Shown: positions 34,130 to 45,370, numbered from the stretch's first letter. The stretch is 64,000 nucleotides of DNA from Streptomyces carminius (GCF_002794255.1 NZ_PGGW01000045.1:18663-82662), one strand, 5' to 3'. Notes: generated by a model from the letters alone, not told the origin. Numbers and translations are program-made.

Positions 34130-34570
34130 GGTGGAGTCGGTCTGGGTGAGCAGCCCCATCCGCCAGGGCAGTGCGCTGTGGTCTCCGCCGGCATTCGGGC
34201 CGAGCCCCCGGTGGGGGAACTGCGGACGGCACGGGTCGATGGTGAGTGTCTGGTCGTTGTCCGCCCTGTTCAGTTCACCGTGGCCGAAGTCCCGTGTCCA
34301 CGCCGGGAAGGTCACGCTGCCGGACCGGGCGAACGGGGTGGACTCGGTGTCGGCCGACGGGCTCCACGGGCCCTCGACGCGGTCGGAGGCGAAGGACCGG
34401 CACCAGGCGGCGGCCGTCGGGCCCGACGGCCTCCCGGAGCAGCAGGTACTCGCCGGTGCAGCCGATCCGGTGGACCGCGGCGCCCTCGAACAGGCGGTCG
34501 CGGTCGGAGTCCGCCAGGGCGATGGCCGTGTCGCCGAATCCGTTCGGGAAGTCCCGCACCGCGGTCTGGG
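34130..34570 (-). pseudogene. GH62 alpha-L-arabinofuranosidase remnant
   Basis: Two adjoining minus-strand frames together spell the end of a GH62 catalytic domain. The first has FPNGFGDTAIALADSDRDRL, FEGAAVHRIGCTGEYLLLRE and AVGPDGRR. The second, one base shifted, has RSFASDRVEGPWSPSADTES, TFPAWTRDFGHGELNRADND, QTLTIDPCRPQFPHRG and GGDHSALPWRMGLLT. The latter blocks match GH62 enzymes (ISHGDLVRS, PDQTMTVDPC, LPWRPGLLTL). The N-terminal half with most catalytic residues is absent. It is a dead gene next to three intact arabinan-active GH43 genes. Confidence 0.75.
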
Positions 34571-34668
34571 CGCGGTCCGCGTGTGGCCGTCGGGCCCTCC
34601 GGTCGCCGGTGGCCCGGTCGCCGTCCGTACCGATGACACCGGTGCCGCGCCCTGCCGGGCCCCGGGAT

Positions 34669-35763
34669 TCAGTGGGCGTAGGGCCAGCCGGCCGAGTCAT
34701 GGGCCAGCAGGTTGACACCCAGCAACGCCGCGCCGTTGTCCGCGTAGTAGTGGTAGCCGAGGATGTCGCCGTCGGTGTCGGTGAACACGTCCTGGTGGCC
34801 GGGACCGTGGATGCCGCCGTGACCGGCCAGCACCTCGGTCCCGCCGCCGGAGGTCATCGCCACGCCGTCGCGGTCGCGGTACGGGCCGGTGACGTCGGTG
34901 GAGCGGCCGACCACGATCCGGTAGGTGCTGGACGCGCCCCGGCAGCACAGGTCGAACGAGACGTACAGGTAGTAGTGGGTACCGCGCCTGACGATGGTGG
35001 GGGCCTCGATCGCGCCGCCGCCGCGCCCGGCGAGGGAGTGGAAGGCGGTGCCGCTCCGCTTCCCGGTGGACGGGTCGAGCCGGATCATCTTGACACCCGA
35101 CCAGAAGGAGCCGAAGGACAGCCACCAGCGGCCCCGGTCGTCCACGACGAGGTCGGGGTCGATGGCGTTGAAGTCGTCCGTCTCCCGGGACTCGACCACC
35201 AGGCCGTGGTCGGTCCAGCTGCCGGCGGCGCCGCTGGTGCTGGTCGCCAGGAAGATCGCCGAACGGTTGGAACCGAAGGTCGAGGCCGAGTAGTACAGGT
35301 GGTAGCGGCCGTTGTGGTATGAGAGGTCCGGTGCCCACAGGTCGCGGCTGCCGTCGGTGTAGGCGGTGGTCCAGGGCGCTCCGCCGGGGAAGGCCGACCC
35401 GGCGCCGCGGAAAGCGGTGCGGTCGGTGGAGGTCTTCAGGGCGATGCCGTCGCCGGTGTGCGCGACCAGGTAGCCGCCGTCGGGCCGCTTGACGAAGGTC
35501 GGGTCGTGCACCCCGATGTCCCCGGTGACGTGGCCGGGACCCGGGTATTCCGCGACGGTGACGGTGCCGGCCGCCGCCGGCCGCTGTCCGGCCGTGCCGA
35601 CGACGGACGTCGCGGCCAGCGCGCACACCGCCAGCAGTGCTCCCACGGTCCGGCCGGTCCGGCGTCGCCGGGGGCGCGGCGCGGGGCGCGGACCCGGCCG
35701 GCCCGCGGGCGCCGCCGGTGCCGTCCTTCCGGTTGCTTCGGTCGTTCCGGTGTTGTCGTTCAC
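34669..35763 (-). CDS. Secreted GH43 arabinan endo-1,5-alpha-L-arabinosidase-like enzyme
   Basis: A 364-residue exported five-bladed beta-propeller hydrolase. The long N-terminus (about 65 residues) has an arginine-rich stretch before the hydrophobic core, and cleavage is expected near PAAA. The three GH43 carboxylates are in IGVHDPTFVK (base Asp), NAIDPDLVVD (pKa modulator Asp) and GAIEAPTIVRR (acid Glu). The tail GHGGIHGPGHQDVFTD contributes the calcium-site His typical of subfamily 4/5 arabinanases. Its role is to cut or trim the arabinan backbone outside the cell. The GTG start is at 35763. It follows the ricin-type GH43 gene by 48 nt and is probably in the same operon. Confidence 0.88.
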   Translation of the reverse strand: MNDNTGTTEATGRTAPAAPAGRPGPRPAPRPRRRRTGRTVGALLAVCALAATSVVGTAGQRPAAAGTVTVAEYPGPGHVTGDIGVHDPTFVKRPDGGYLVAHTGDGIALKTSTDRTAFRGAGSAFPGGAPWTTAYTDGSRDLWAPDLSYHNGRYHLYYSASTFGSNRSAIFLATSTSGAAGSWTDHGLVVESRETDDFNAIDPDLVVDDRGRWWLSFGSFWSGVKMIRLDPSTGKRSGTAFHSLAGRGGGAIEAPTIVRRGTHYYLYVSFDLCCRGASSTYRIVVGRSTDVTGPYRDRDGVAMTSGGGTEVLAGHGGIHGPGHQDVFTDTDGDILGYHYYADNGAALLGVNLLAHDSAGWPYAH

Positions 35764-35811
35764 CGCCGGAGTCTCCTTGTTCCGGTGTGGGGATGAGGAC
35801 GGGACGGTTCC

Positions 35812-37326
35812 CTACTCGCCGGACGGCGCGGTGAGCGGGACGCCCGTCCTGACCGGGGTGCCGAAGTCGGGGGTGCCGTCGGCGTTCCAGGTGAACTTCT
35901 GAGCCCGGGTGGACCGGTTCATGTCGCAGCCGCCGCTCGCCGAGTCGTTGGCGTGGTAGACGATCCAGTCCTCGGTGCCGTCGGGGGACTTGAAGAACCC
36001 GTTGTGCCCCGGCGCGAAGACGCCGTTGGCGTCGCTGCGCTGGAACACCGGGTTCGGCGACTTGGTCCAGTGGTCCCGGTCGAGCGGATCGGTGCCGGTG
36101 AGGGTGAGCAGGCCCAGCTTGTAGTCCGGGCCCCAGCAGGCGCTGGCCGAGTAGACGAGCATGGTCCTGCCGTTGTGGTGGAGCGGTTCGGCGCCCTCGT
36201 TCACCGCACCGGTCTGCCGTTCCCACGGCAGGGTCGGCGAGCTGATGGTGCGGCGCGGGCCGCTGGGGGTCCAGGGGTTGCTCAGCGGGGTGATGGACAG
36301 GCTCTGCGTGCCGTCCATGGCGCTGCCCAGCAGGTACAGCCTGCCGTTCGTCTTCAGGATGCTCGGGTCGAGCTCCCAGGTGTTCCCCAGGTCCGCCTTG
36401 AAGCGGTACGGCCCCATCGGGTCCGTGCCCTCGCTCTCCAGCACGTGCAGCCGCTGGGTGGGGTTGTAGTCGGAGACGTTCTGCCCGGCGGTGTAGTACA
36501 GGTACCAGCGCGGGCCGTCGGGGCCGTCCAGGAGATGGAACTCCGGAGCCCACATGTTGCAGCAGCCGTTCGGCCTGCCGGACAGGTCGAACACCACGGT
36601 GTCGGGTGCGGTCGACAGGCCGGCCAGGGTGGTCGAGCGCCGCATGGTGACCGTGGAGTTCCAGGTGGTCGTGGCCAGGTAGTAGTGGCCGTCGTGGTAC
36701 TGCAGCCACGGGTCGGGGCCGTTGCGCTTGACCGGGTTGGTGAACGTGCCGACGGCACCGGGGCCCGGTCTGACCAGCTGCCACTGCTGGTTGGCGCCGC
36801 CGGTGTCCGGCCACTGGATGATCTCGGCCCCGTCGTCGGTGGAGAAGTCGAGGACGTCGAGCGCCTTGCCGCTGTTGCGGTTGATCAGGCGCACATGGCC
36901 GCCGTCGGAGTCGGCCAGGCGGAACTGCTGGCCGGCGCTGTTCCGGTCGGTCTGCTGGACCAGTCCAGCCCGGTCCGCGGTGGAGCCGCCCTCGATGCCG
37001 AGGACCTTGCCCGAGTGCCGGGACCTGACCCGGTACCAGCCGTCACCGGAGTCGACGAACTGCCACTGCTGCCAGGCGCCGTCGTTGCGGGACCACTGGG
37101 TGATCCGCGCCCCGTCGCCGGTGGCCAGGTCGTACACGTCCAGCGCCTTGCCGCTGTGCCGGTTGACCAGCACGTAGGAGGCGTCGGGGTCCACCACCGC
37201 GGCCGAGGCCGTCCGCGGTACGGCGATGCCGCTCACCCCGACCAGGACGGCGGTCAGGGCGGCGGCGAGGCAGGCCCGCCACCACCGCGTGCGTAACGGT
37301 GTGCGCGGTGTTCCGCCGACTGGCAT
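35812..37326 (-). CDS. Secreted GH43 arabinofuranosidase-type enzyme with ricin-type CBM13 (TTA codon)
   Basis: A 504-residue exported enzyme. The signal peptide (1 to about 42) ends TASA. A ricin-B-type carbohydrate-binding domain covers about 45-180, with repeated NRHSGKALDVYD, RHSGKVLGIEGG, NRNSGKALDVLD and QQWQ/QQF motifs. The GH43 propeller follows: KRNGPDPWLQYHDG (base Asp), NTWELDPSILK (Asp) and TGAVNEGAEPLHH (acid Glu). The domain is most like exo-acting arabinofuranosidases. Codon 11, within the signal peptide, is TTA (37296-37294), so synthesis should need the bldA tRNA. The ATG follows GGAAGGAG. It lies upstream of the endo-arabinanase-like gene and downstream of the sugar ABC genes. 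Confidence 0.88.
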   Translation of the reverse strand: MPVGGTPRTPLRTRWWRACLAAALTAVLVGVSGIAVPRTASAAVVDPDASYVLVNRHSGKALDVYDLATGDGARITQWSRNDGAWQQWQFVDSGDGWYRVRSRHSGKVLGIEGGSTADRAGLVQQTDRNSAGQQFRLADSDGGHVRLINRNSGKALDVLDFSTDDGAEIIQWPDTGGANQQWQLVRPGPGAVGTFTNPVKRNGPDPWLQYHDGHYYLATTTWNSTVTMRRSTTLAGLSTAPDTVVFDLSGRPNGCCNMWAPEFHLLDGPDGPRWYLYYTAGQNVSDYNPTQRLHVLESEGTDPMGPYRFKADLGNTWELDPSILKTNGRLYLLGSAMDGTQSLSITPLSNPWTPSGPRRTISSPTLPWERQTGAVNEGAEPLHHNGRTMLVYSASACWGPDYKLGLLTLTGTDPLDRDHWTKSPNPVFQRSDANGVFAPGHNGFFKSPDGTEDWIVYHANDSASGGCDMNRSTRAQKFTWNADGTPDFGTPVRTGVPLTAPSGE

Positions 37327-37426
37327 CGGGTGCTCCTTCCTGGGGCGGTGGCCGGGGGACGGGCCACCGCGGGGCGGGTGCCGCGCCGCCGGCGGGGACG
37401 GCGGCGCGGTCGTGCCGGGGCACCGC

Positions 37427-38674
37427 TCAGGTGCCGACCTTCCGCTTGTTCCACACGTCGAAGCCAACCGCGGCGAGCAGCACCAGGCCCTTGATCACCT
37501 GCTGCCAGTCCGTGCCGACCCCGACGAGGTTCATGCCGTTGTTGAGCACTCCGAGGACCAGGCCCCCGATGATGGCGCCCAGGACGGTGCCGACGCCGCC
37601 GCTCATCGAGGCGCCGCCGATGAAGGCGGCCGCGATGGCCTCCAGTTCGAAGTTGATGCCCGCCTTGGGGGAGGCCGCGTTGAAACGGGCCGCGAAGACC
37701 AGGCCGGCGAGCGCCGCGAGTACCCCCATGTTCAGGAACACCGCGAACGTGACCTTCTTGTCCTTGACCCCCGACAGCTTCGCCGCCGGCAGGTTCCCGC
37801 CGATGGCGTACACATGGCGCCCCACCACCGCGTTGCGCATGACGTAGCTGAACCCGACCAGCAGGACGGCCAGGATGATCAGGACCACGGGGGCGCCCTT
37901 GTAGCTGGCCAGCAGGAGTGTCGCCGTCAGCACGGCGGCGATCAGCGCCGTCAGTTTCAGGGCGAACAGGCCGGCCGGGAGCGTCTGCAGGTCGAACTCC
38001 CGCTGGCGGCGCCGGTCGCGCAGCTCCTGCCACACCACGAAGCCGATCAGCGCCAGCCCCAGGAGCAGGGTCGGGTTGTGGTAGTTGGTCGAGGGCCCGG
38101 CCTCGGGCAGGAAGCCGTTGGCGATCTTCTGCAGCCCCTCCGGGAACGGGCCCAGGGTCTGCCCCTTCAGGAAGATCTCCGTCAGACCGCGGAACAGCAG
38201 CATCCCGGCGAGCGTCACGATGAACGACGGGATGCCGACGTAGGCGATGAAGAACCCCTGGAGGGCGCCGGCCGCGGCACCCAGCAGGAGGGTGATGCCC
38301 ACCGCGAGGGGCCAGGGCAGCTGGTGCTGCACCATCAGCACCGCCGCCACGGCGCCCACCAGGGCCGTCAGCGAGCCCACCGACAGGTCGATATGCCCGG
38401 CGATGATGACGATCATCATGCCGACGGCCAGGATGAGGATGTAGCTGTTCTGCAGCACCAGGTTGGAGACGTTGCGCGGCAGCAGCAGGTCGCCGCCCGT
38501 CCAGACCTGGAACAGGACAACGATCAGACCGAGGGCGAACAGCATCCCGTACTGGCGCATGTTGCGCCGGGCGCCCTCCAGCAGGGCGCGTACCACCGGC
38601 GATCCGGTGCGGGAGTCCCGGGCGTCGCCCGGGGGCGCCGGGGCGGCCGGATCGGTGGTCAGGTCGGTGCTCAT
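37427..38674 (-). CDS. Sugar ABC transporter permease (XylH/GguB-like)
   Basis: A 415-residue inner-membrane permease of the ribose/xylose/arabinose class (BPD_transp_2). It has ten or more helices, with signatures [38 protein letters not shown], and [21 protein letters not shown] long cytoplasmic insert (about 205-250, rich in Arg and Glu) is typical of XylH/GguB-type permeases. It functions as a homodimer with the ATPase and binding protein encoded upstream. Its ATG overlaps the ATPase stop (ATGA). Confidence 0.92.
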   Translation of the reverse strand: MSTDLTTDPAAPAPPGDARDSRTGSPVVRALLEGARRNMRQYGMLFALGLIVVLFQVWTGGDLLLPRNVSNLVLQNSYILILAVGMMIVIIAGHIDLSVGSLTALVGAVAAVLMVQHQLPWPLAVGITLLLGAAAGALQGFFIAYVGIPSFIVTLAGMLLFRGLTEIFLKGQTLGPFPEGLQKIANGFLPEAGPSTNYHNPTLLLGLALIGFVVWQELRDRRRQREFDLQTLPAGLFALKLTALIAAVLTATLLLASYKGAPVVLIILAVLLVGFSYVMRNAVVGRHVYAIGGNLPAAKLSGVKDKKVTFAVFLNMGVLAALAGLVFAARFNAASPKAGINFELEAIAAAFIGGASMSGGVGTVLGAIIGGLVLGVLNNGMNLVGVGTDWQQVIKGLVLLAAVGFDVWNKRKVGT

Positions 38675-40311
38675 GCCTGGTGTCCTTTGTCGCCGGTGTG
38701 ACCGGGCGCGCCGGTGGCGGCGGTCGCCGGTGCGGAAGGGGTCTGCGTCATGTGCCGCATCAGCACCTCCTGGGTGGCGTCCGCGCGCCCCACCTCTCCG
38801 GTGAGCCGCCCGGCGGCCATGGTGTAGATGCGGTCGCACATGCCGAGCAGTTCGGGCAGCTCGGAGGAGATGAAGAGGATGGCCTTGCCCTCGGCGGCGA
38901 GCCGGTCGATCACGGTGTAGATCTCGAACTTCGCGCCGATGTCGATGCCGCGGGTGGGCTCGTCCAGGATCAGCACGTCCGGACCGGCCAGGATCCACTT
39001 GCTGAGGACGACCTTCTGCTGGTTGCCGCCGGAGAGGCGGCCGACCTTCTCGAAGACGTGGGGGGCCTTGATGTTCATGGTCCGGCGGTACCGTTCGGCC
39101 ACCCGCCGTTCCTCGTGTTCGTCGACCACTCCGCGCCGGGCGAGCCGGCCCAGGGAGGTGAGCGAGATGTTCCGGCTGATGGAGTCGCCGAGGTTCAGGC
39201 CGTAGTGCTTGCGGTCCTCGGTGACGTAGGCGATCTTGTTGGCGACCGCCTCGGGAACGGTGCGGGTGCGGATCTCCCGCCCGTCCTTGTGCACGGTGCC
39301 CCGCGCGTACCGGCCGTAGGAGCGGCCGAAGACGCTCATCGCCAGTTCGGTGCGGCCGGCACCCATCAGCCCCGCGATGCCGACGATCTCCCCCCGGCGG
39401 ACGGTGAGCGACACCCCGTCCACGACCTTGCGGTGCTGGTCGACGGGGTGGTGCACGGTCCAGTCGCGGATCTCCAGCGCGGGCTCCGCCACGGCGGGGC
39501 CCGCGTACGGCGTGCGGTCGGGGAAGCGGCTGTCCAGGTCGCGCCCCACCATTCCGCGGATGACGCGCTCCTCGGTGGTCTCCGGCGCCCTGACGTCCAG
39601 CGTCTCGATGGAACGCCCGTCGCGCAGGATGGTGACGGAGTCGGCCACCTGGGCGATCTCGTTCAGCTTGTGCGAGATGATGATCGAGGTGATCCCCTGG
39701 TGCCTCAGCCCCTGGATCAGCCGGATCAGCTTCGCGCTGTCCTCGTCGTTGAGCGCCGCGGTGGGCTCGTCGAGGATGAGCAGCCTGACGTCCTTCGCCA
39801 GGGCCTTCGCGATCTCCACGAGCTGCTGCTTGCCCACCCCGATGTCGGCGACCCTGGTCTCCGGGTGCTCGTCGAGCCCCACCCGCCCGAGCAGTTCGGC
39901 GGCCCTGCGCAGTGCCTCGCGCCAGTCGATGACGCCGCGCCGGGACGGCTCGTTGCCGAGGAAGATGTTCTCGGCGATGGACAGCTGGGGGACGAGCGCG
40001 AGTTCCTGGTGGATGATGACGATGCCACGCCGTTCGCTGGCGCGGATGTCCCGGAAGCGGCACGGTTCGCCCTCGAAGAGGATCTCGCCCTCGTACGTCC
40101 CGTACGGGTGCACACCGGAGAGGACCTTCACCAGGGTCGACTTGCCCGCGCCGTTCTCCCCGCACAGTGCGTGGACCTCGCCGCGCCGCACGGAGAGCGT
40201 CACGTCGGACAGCGCCCTGACCCCGGGGAAGGTCTTGACGATGGACCGCATCTCCAGGACGGTGCCGGCCGCGGGGCCCGCCTCGCGGCGGGCCCCCGGG
40301 GTGGAGGTCAC
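38671..40311 (-). CDS. Sugar ABC transporter ATPase (XylG/GguA/MmsA-like)
   Basis: A 546-residue double ATPase. The first half has Walker [15 protein letters not shown], a Q-loop [12 protein letters not shown], a degenerate signature [13 protein letters not shown], and Walker [14 protein letters not shown]. The second half has a modified P-loop [14 protein letters not shown], an intact signature [14 protein letters not shown] and Walker [15 protein letters not shown]. This asymmetric pattern is normal for monosaccharide importers. It starts with GTG, overlapping the binding-protein stop. With the adjacent permease and binding protein it forms one complete importer, most likely for L-arabinose. 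Confidence 0.93.
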   Translation of the reverse strand: MTSTPGARREAGPAAGTVLEMRSIVKTFPGVRALSDVTLSVRRGEVHALCGENGAGKSTLVKVLSGVHPYGTYEGEILFEGEPCRFRDIRASERRGIVIIHQELALVPQLSIAENIFLGNEPSRRGVIDWREALRRAAELLGRVGLDEHPETRVADIGVGKQQLVEIAKALAKDVRLLILDEPTAALNDEDSAKLIRLIQGLRHQGITSIIISHKLNEIAQVADSVTILRDGRSIETLDVRAPETTEERVIRGMVGRDLDSRFPDRTPYAGPAVAEPALEIRDWTVHHPVDQHRKVVDGVSLTVRRGEIVGIAGLMGAGRTELAMSVFGRSYGRYARGTVHKDGREIRTRTVPEAVANKIAYVTEDRKHYGLNLGDSISRNISLTSLGRLARRGVVDEHEERRVAERYRRTMNIKAPHVFEKVGRLSGGNQQKVVLSKWILAGPDVLILDEPTRGIDIGAKFEIYTVIDRLAAEGKAILFISSELPELLGMCDRIYTMAAGRLTGEVGRADATQEVLMRHMTQTPSAPATAATGAPGHTGDKGHQA

Positions 40312-41420
40312 TTGAGCTCCCCGGCGTCGATGTAGCCGGAGTCGACCAGGACCTCCCGGTAGTTCGACTTGTCCACGCTGACCGGGTCGAGCAGGTAGGC
40401 GGGGACGACCTTCTCGCCGTTGTCGTACGTCTTGTCGTCGTTGATTTCGGGCTTCTCGTCGCCGAGGACGGCGGCGACCATGTCCGCGGCGACCTTGGCC
40501 AGGGCGCGCGTGTCCTTGTAGACCGTCTGCGTCTGCTCTCCGGCGATGATCGACTTCACGGAGGCGACCTCCGCGTCCTGGCCCGTGACGATCGGCAGGG
40601 GCTTGGCGGCGCTCCCGTAGTCGTCCGACTTGAGGGCCGACAGGATGCCGATGGAGATGCCGTCGTAGGGCGACAGGACGGCGTCCACCCGGGCCTTGGA
40701 GTAGGTGGAGGTCAGCAGGTCGTCCATGCGCTTCTGGGCCGTTCCGCCGTCCCAGCGCAGGGTCGTGACCTGGTTGAGGGCGGTCTGCCCGGACCGGACG
40801 ACGAGCTGCCCCTTGTCGAGGTGGGGCTTGAGGACCTTCATCGCCCCGTTGAAGAAGTACTTGGTGTTGTTGTCGTCGTTGGAGCCGGCGAACAGCTCGA
40901 TGTTGAAGGGCCCCTTCTCCGAGCCGTCCTTCAGGCCGAGCTTGTCGACGATGTACGTGGCCTGGAGCTCGCCGACCTTCTCGTTGTCGAAGGAGGCGTA
41001 GTAGTCCACATGGGGAGAGCCCAGGATGAGCCGGTCGTAGGAGATCACCGGGATGTCGGCGTCCGCGGCCTGCTGGAGGACGTTGGAGAGCGCCTCGCCG
41101 TTGATGGCGGCCACGACCAGCGCGTCGACCCCCTGGGTGATCATGTTCTCGATCTGGGAAACCTGCTGGTCGGGGTCGTCCTCGCCGTACTGCAGGGTGC
41201 TGCGGTAACCGGCCTTCTTCAGGGCCTCCGTCATGTTCCGGCCGTCGGCGATCCAGCGCTCGGAGGACTTGGTCGGCATGGCGATGCCGATGGTGAGGTC
41301 CTCCTTGTCCTCCGTCTCCTTGCTCCCTCCCTCGCCGCTCTGTCCGCAGGCGGTGAGGAGGAGCATGGCGCAACTGGCGGTCACGGCCAGAGCGGCGGAT
41401 ACGGCTCGGCTGTTCTTCAT
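40308..41420 (-). CDS. Sugar-binding lipoprotein of ABC importer (XylF/ChvE-like)
   Basis: A 370-residue periplasmic-binding-protein-fold lipoprotein. The lipobox LLLTACG puts the lipidated Cys at about residue 25. The mature protein reads [60 protein letters not shown] and [20 protein letters not shown], as in ChvE/XylF proteins that bind arabinose, xylose or galactose. Location with araBAD and arabinanases favours L-arabinose. It is the first gene of the binding protein - ATPase - permease operon, with an operator-overlapped promoter 130 nt upstream. Confidence 0.92.
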   Translation of the reverse strand: MKNSRAVSAALAVTASCAMLLLTACGQSGEGGSKETEDKEDLTIGIAMPTKSSERWIADGRNMTEALKKAGYRSTLQYGEDDPDQQVSQIENMITQGVDALVVAAINGEALSNVLQQAADADIPVISYDRLILGSPHVDYYASFDNEKVGELQATYIVDKLGLKDGSEKGPFNIELFAGSNDDNNTKYFFNGAMKVLKPHLDKGQLVVRSGQTALNQVTTLRWDGGTAQKRMDDLLTSTYSKARVDAVLSPYDGISIGILSALKSDDYGSAAKPLPIVTGQDAEVASVKSIIAGEQTQTVYKDTRALAKVAADMVAAVLGDEKPEINDDKTYDNGEKVVPAYLLDPVSVDKSNYREVLVDSGYIDAGELK

Positions 41421-41549
41421 GGTCTTTCCCTGCCATCTCGTCCGTGGGGAGGCGGCTCTGCACGGTTCGAGCCCCTGCGCGAGCGGGGTTGCGCCGGTGG
41501 AGAACCGTGTCCGCACGGCCGACCGGAAGCGGCCAGCCTGCCGGAAAGA

Positions 41550-41578
41550 TTGTTAGCGCTAACTTGTGGCCACAGCAA
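41550..41578 (-). promoter_or_regulatory. Promoter of the XylF-type importer operon
   Basis: On the minus strand, TTGCTG (41578-41573) and TAACAA (41555-41550) are separated by 17 nt. The -10 box overlaps the palindromic operator. araB has the same arrangement. Confidence 0.6.
41551..41564. promoter_or_regulatory. LacI-type operator 1 (TGTTAGCGCTAACT)
   Basis: Contains the perfect 12-bp palindrome GTTAGCGCTAAC with the central CG of LacI/GalR operators. It overlaps the promoter of the arabinose-type importer operon. Confidence 0.85.
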
Positions 41579-41982
41579 GAGGCGGTACACGTTTTCCCGC
41601 GCTTTCCCGCGTTTTCCCACATCGGCACACACCCGCGAACCACGCGACAGAGGGCGGCGGCACGCCCCGCGGGGTCCGGACCCGGCACGCCCGCCCTCAC
41701 CGGGGGCCACCCCGCGGGCGGCGCCGCACGGCGAAGAGCGTCCGCCCTCCCCGGTCCGGACGCGGTGCGGCCGGACCGGAGCCGTCGGCCGTCCCCACCC
41801 GGGAAACCGGGAGCACCACCGGGTCCGGCATCCCGCTCCCGCGGCGGCACGCCGGACGAGGACGCCGGCACCGGGGCGACACCCCGACCGCACCACCCGC
41901 ACCGGCTCCGCCCCTCCCGCGATCACGGCGTCGGCCGCCCGCCCGGGACGGCTCCCCTTTCCGGCGAAACCGCACGCGACTC

Positions 41983-42011
41983 TTGTCCAATCGCCTTGTT
42001 ATCGCTAACAA
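41983..42011 (+). promoter_or_regulatory. Promoter of araB
   Basis: TTGTCC (41983-41988) and TAACAA (42006-42011) with a 17-nt spacer. The operator TGTTATCGCTAACA covers the spacer end and the -10 box. Confidence 0.6.
41997..42010. promoter_or_regulatory. LacI-type operator 2 (TGTTATCGCTAACA)
   Basis: One mismatch from the ideal palindrome TGTTAGCGCTAACA, positioned over the araB promoter 80 nt before the start codon. Confidence 0.85.
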
Positions 42012-42089
42012 TTTGCCGGAGCGGTCAGCTGTTCTCCCTGGCCACCCACCCCGCTGCTCCTGATGGAGACCTGACGAGAGACCCACACC

Positions 42090-43796
42090 GTGACCACACA
42101 TGCCCCTGACGGCACCCTCGACCGCACCCACCCCGAGGCCTGCACGGTCGGAGTCGACTTCGGCACCCTCTCCGGCCGCGCCGTCGTCGTCCGGGTCCGT
42201 GACGGCGCCGAACTCGGGTCGGCGGTCCACGACTACCGCCATGCCGTCATCGAGGAACGTCTTCCCTCCACCGGCGCTCCGCTGCCGCCCGACTGGGCTC
42301 TGCAGCATCCCGCGGACTGGCGTGAGGTGCTGCGTACCGCCGTCCCCGCGGCGGTCGCCGACGCCGGGGTCGATCCCGGCCTGATCATCGGCATCGCCAC
42401 GGACTTCACCGCCTGCACCGTGCTCCCGACCACCTCCGACGGCACCCCGCTGGCCGAGACGGAGCAGTGGGCGGCCCGTCCGCACGCCTGGCCCAAGTTG
42501 TGGAAGCACCACGCCGCCCAGGACCAGGCCGACCGCATCAACGCCCTCGCCCACGCCCGCGGCGAGAAGTGGATCACCCGGTACGGCGGCAGGATCTCGT
42601 CCGAGTGGCAGTACGCGAAGGCCCTGCAGGTCCTGGAGGAGGATCCCGAGCTCTACGCCGCCTGCTCCCGCTGGATCGAGGCCGCCGACTGGATCGTGTG
42701 GCAGCTGACCGGCAGCGAGTCGCGCAACACCTGCACCGCCGGCTACAAGGGCATCCACCAGGACGGCACCTACCCCTCCACCGGCTTCCTGGCCCGACTG
42801 CACCCCGGCTTCGCCGACTTCGCCGCCACCCGTCTGGAGCACCCGCTGTCCCCGCTGGGCTCCCGGGTCGGCGGGCTGAGCCCGCGGGCGGCCGCCTGGA
42901 CCGGGCTGCGCGAGGGCACGGCGGTCGCCGCCGGCAACGTGGACGCCCATGTCACCGCGCCCGCGGCCGGCGCCGTCGAGAACGGGCGGCTGCTGGCCAT
43001 CATGGGCACCTCGACCTGCCACGTCCTCAACGGCCCCGCCCTCTGCGAGGTCCCGGGCATCTGCGGCGTCGTCGACGGCGGCATCGTCGAGGGCGCCTAC
43101 GGATACGAGGCCGGCCAGAGCGGGGTCGGCGACATCTTCGCTTGGTGGCTGCGGCAGGGCGTCCCCGAGGACTACCGCGCCGAGGCCGAGGCCGCGGGCG
43201 AGGACCTGCACGAACTGCTGACCCGCAGGAGCGCCGCCCAGCCCGTCGGCGCACACGGCCTGGTCGCCCTGGACTGGATGAACGGCAACCGCTCCACGCT
43301 GGTCGACCACCACCTGTCCGGTGTCATCGCCGGCCTCACCCTCGACACCCGTCCCGAGGACGTCTACCGGGCCCTGCTGGAGTCCACCGCCTACGGCACA
43401 CGCGTGATCGTCGAGGCGTTCGAGAGCGGCGGTGTCCCGGTCGAGGAGTTCATCGTGGCCGGCGGCCTGAAGAAGAACCCCCTGCTCATGCAGATCTACG
43501 CCGACGTGCTCCGCCGCCCCGTCTCCCTGGCCACCTCCGAGCAGGGGCCGGCGCTCGGCTCCGCCATCCACGCCGCCGTCGCCGCGGGCGCCCACCCCGA
43601 CGTACGGTCCGCCGCCGCCGCCATGGGCAGTGTCCGGCGCCACGCGTACGTGCCCGACCCCGGCCGGGCCGATGCCTACGACGCGCTCTTCGCCGAGTAC
43701 CGCCTCCTGCACGACCGCTTCGGCACCGGCACCGACCTCCTGCTGCACCGCCTGCGCCGCATCCGCAACGCCGCGCGTACGGCTGCCGCCCGCTGA
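42090..43796 (+). CDS. araB: L-ribulokinase AraB
   Basis: A 568-residue FGGY-family kinase that phosphorylates L-ribulose at C5. The N-terminal ATPase lobe starts [45 protein letters not shown] and [15 protein letters not shown] are ribulokinase-specific blocks. The C-terminal lobe has [32 protein letters not shown], and [20 protein letters not shown] near the adenosine site. Length is typical. GTG 42090 is used as start because the canonical region begins soon after. It is the first gene of the araBAD unit and has its own operator. Confidence 0.96.
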   Translation: MTTHAPDGTLDRTHPEACTVGVDFGTLSGRAVVVRVRDGAELGSAVHDYRHAVIEERLPSTGAPLPPDWALQHPADWREVLRTAVPAAVADAGVDPGLIIGIATDFTACTVLPTTSDGTPLAETEQWAARPHAWPKLWKHHAAQDQADRINALAHARGEKWITRYGGRISSEWQYAKALQVLEEDPELYAACSRWIEAADWIVWQLTGSESRNTCTAGYKGIHQDGTYPSTGFLARLHPGFADFAATRLEHPLSPLGSRVGGLSPRAAAWTGLREGTAVAAGNVDAHVTAPAAGAVENGRLLAIMGTSTCHVLNGPALCEVPGICGVVDGGIVEGAYGYEAGQSGVGDIFAWWLRQGVPEDYRAEAEAAGEDLHELLTRRSAAQPVGAHGLVALDWMNGNRSTLVDHHLSGVIAGLTLDTRPEDVYRALLESTAYGTRVIVEAFESGGVPVEEFIVAGGLKKNPLLMQIYADVLRRPVSLATSEQGPALGSAIHAAVAAGAHPDVRSAAAAMGSVRRHAYVPDPGRADAYDALFAEYRLLHDRFGTGTDLLLHRLRRIRNAARTAAAR

Positions 43797-43861
43797 ACCG
43801 TCCCCGTCCACGCACTCCCCCGTCTCCGCCCCACCCGTCCCGTTCGAGGAGCACGTCCGAC

Positions 43862-45370
43862 ATGGCCATCGACCAGCCCGACCACGAGATCTGGTTCCTC
43901 ACCGGCAGCCAGGCCCTCTACGGCGACGAGACCCTGGCGCAGGTCGCCGAGCAGTCGCGGAACATCTGCGGCCTCCTGGGGGACCAGCCGCAGATGCCGG
44001 TGCGCCTCGTGTGGAAGCCCGTGCTCACCGACTCCGCCGCCATCCGCAGGGTCTGCCTCGACGCCAACGCCGACGACCGCTGCATCGGCCTGATCGCGTG
44101 GATGCACACCTTCTCCCCGGCCAAGATGTGGATCTCCGGCCTGGACGCGCTGCGGAAACCGCTGCTGCACCTGCACACCCAGGCCAACCGCCAACTGCCC
44201 TGGGCCACCATCGACATGGACTTCATGAACCTGAACCAGGCCGCCCACGGCGACCGCGAGTTCGGCTTCGTCCAGACGCGGCTCGGTGTCCCCCGCAAGA
44301 CCGTCGCCGGCCACGTCTCCTCCCCGGAGGTCGTCCACCGCGTCGCCGCCTGGGCGCGGGCCGCCACCGGCCGCGCCGAGCTGGCCGGCCTGAGACTCGC
44401 ACGGTTCGGCGACAACATGCGCGACGTGGCCGTCACCGAGGGGGACAAGGTCGAGGCCCAGCTGCGGTTCGGCGTCTCGGTCAACACCTACGGCGTCAAC
44501 GACCTCGTCGCGGCGGTCGACTCCGCCGACGAGGACACGGTCACCACGCTGGTCAAGGAGTACCTGGAGCTCTACCGCCTCGTGCCCGAACTGCGGCCGG
44601 GTGGTGAGCGCCACGCCTCCCTGCGGTACGCCGCCCGGATCGAGGCCGGGCTGCGCGCCTTCCTCACCGAGGGCGGTTTCCACGCCTTCACCACCAACTT
44701 CGAGGACCTCGGCGGCCTGCGGCAACTGCCCGGCCTCGCCGTCCAGCGCCTCATGGCGGACGGCTACGGCTTCGGCGGCGAGGGCGACTGGAAGACCTCC
44801 GTCCTGCTGCGCACGTTCAAGGCGATGGGGCAGGGCCTGCCCGGCGGCGCCTCCTTCATGGAGGACTACACCTACGACCTCACCCCCGGCCAGGAGCTCG
44901 TCCTGGGGGCCCACATGCTGGAGGTCTGTCCCTCCATCGCGTCCGCGACCCCCTCCTGCGAGATCCATCCGCTCAGCATCGGCGGGCGTGAGGACCCCGT
45001 GCGTCTCGTCTTCGACGCCTCCCCCGGGCCGGCCGTCGTCGTCGGCCTGGCCGACATGGGAGACCGCTTCCGGCTCGTCGCCAACCGCATCGACGTCGTC
45101 GCCCCGCCCGAACCGCTGCCCAGGCTGCCGGTGGCCCGTGCGGTCTGGCGCCCCCACCCGGACCTGCGCACCTCCACCGAGGCCTGGCTGACCGCCGGAG
45201 CACCGCACCACACCGTCCTGACCACGGCACTGGGCGAGGAGGAGATCGAGGACCTCGCGGAGATGCTGGGCACCGAACTCGCCGTCATCGACGGCGACAC
45301 CACCATCCGCCGGTTCACCCGGGAGCTGCGCTGGAACCAGGCCTACCACCGCCTGGCGCAGAGCCTGTGA
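43862..45370 (+). CDS. araA: L-arabinose isomerase AraA
   Basis: A 502-residue isomerase converting L-arabinose to L-ribulose in the cytoplasm. Hallmarks are [20 protein letters not shown] at the N-terminus, [59 protein letters not shown], and [22 protein letters not shown]-terminal [20 protein letters not shown] completes it. The metal-binding Glu and His residues lie within these blocks. Length matches the family. The ATG follows GAGGAGC, 65 nt after araB. Confidence 0.97.
   Translation: MAIDQPDHEIWFLTGSQALYGDETLAQVAEQSRNICGLLGDQPQMPVRLVWKPVLTDSAAIRRVCLDANADDRCIGLIAWMHTFSPAKMWISGLDALRKPLLHLHTQANRQLPWATIDMDFMNLNQAAHGDREFGFVQTRLGVPRKTVAGHVSSPEVVHRVAAWARAATGRAELAGLRLARFGDNMRDVAVTEGDKVEAQLRFGVSVNTYGVNDLVAAVDSADEDTVTTLVKEYLELYRLVPELRPGGERHASLRYAARIEAGLRAFLTEGGFHAFTTNFEDLGGLRQLPGLAVQRLMADGYGFGGEGDWKTSVLLRTFKAMGQGLPGGASFMEDYTYDLTPGQELVLGAHMLEVCPSIASATPSCEIHPLSIGGREDPVRLVFDASPGPAVVVGLADMGDRFRLVANRIDVVAPPEPLPRLPVARAVWRPHPDLRTSTEAWLTAGAPHHTVLTTALGEEEIEDLAEMLGTELAVIDGDTTIRRFTRELRWNQAYHRLAQSL

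Larger units (their letters stand above)
41421..42089. other. Divergent control region between the importer and araB
   Basis: About 670 nt with no gene. Each end carries a promoter overlapped by a LacI-type operator (41551-41564 and 41997-42010), while the middle is GC-rich and featureless. Reading frames here are shadows. Confidence 0.7.

Noticed and set aside
42467..45370. A 967-codon frame fused to araA
   Set aside because: The upstream half overlaps araB in another frame. The AraA family starts at [15 protein letters not shown].
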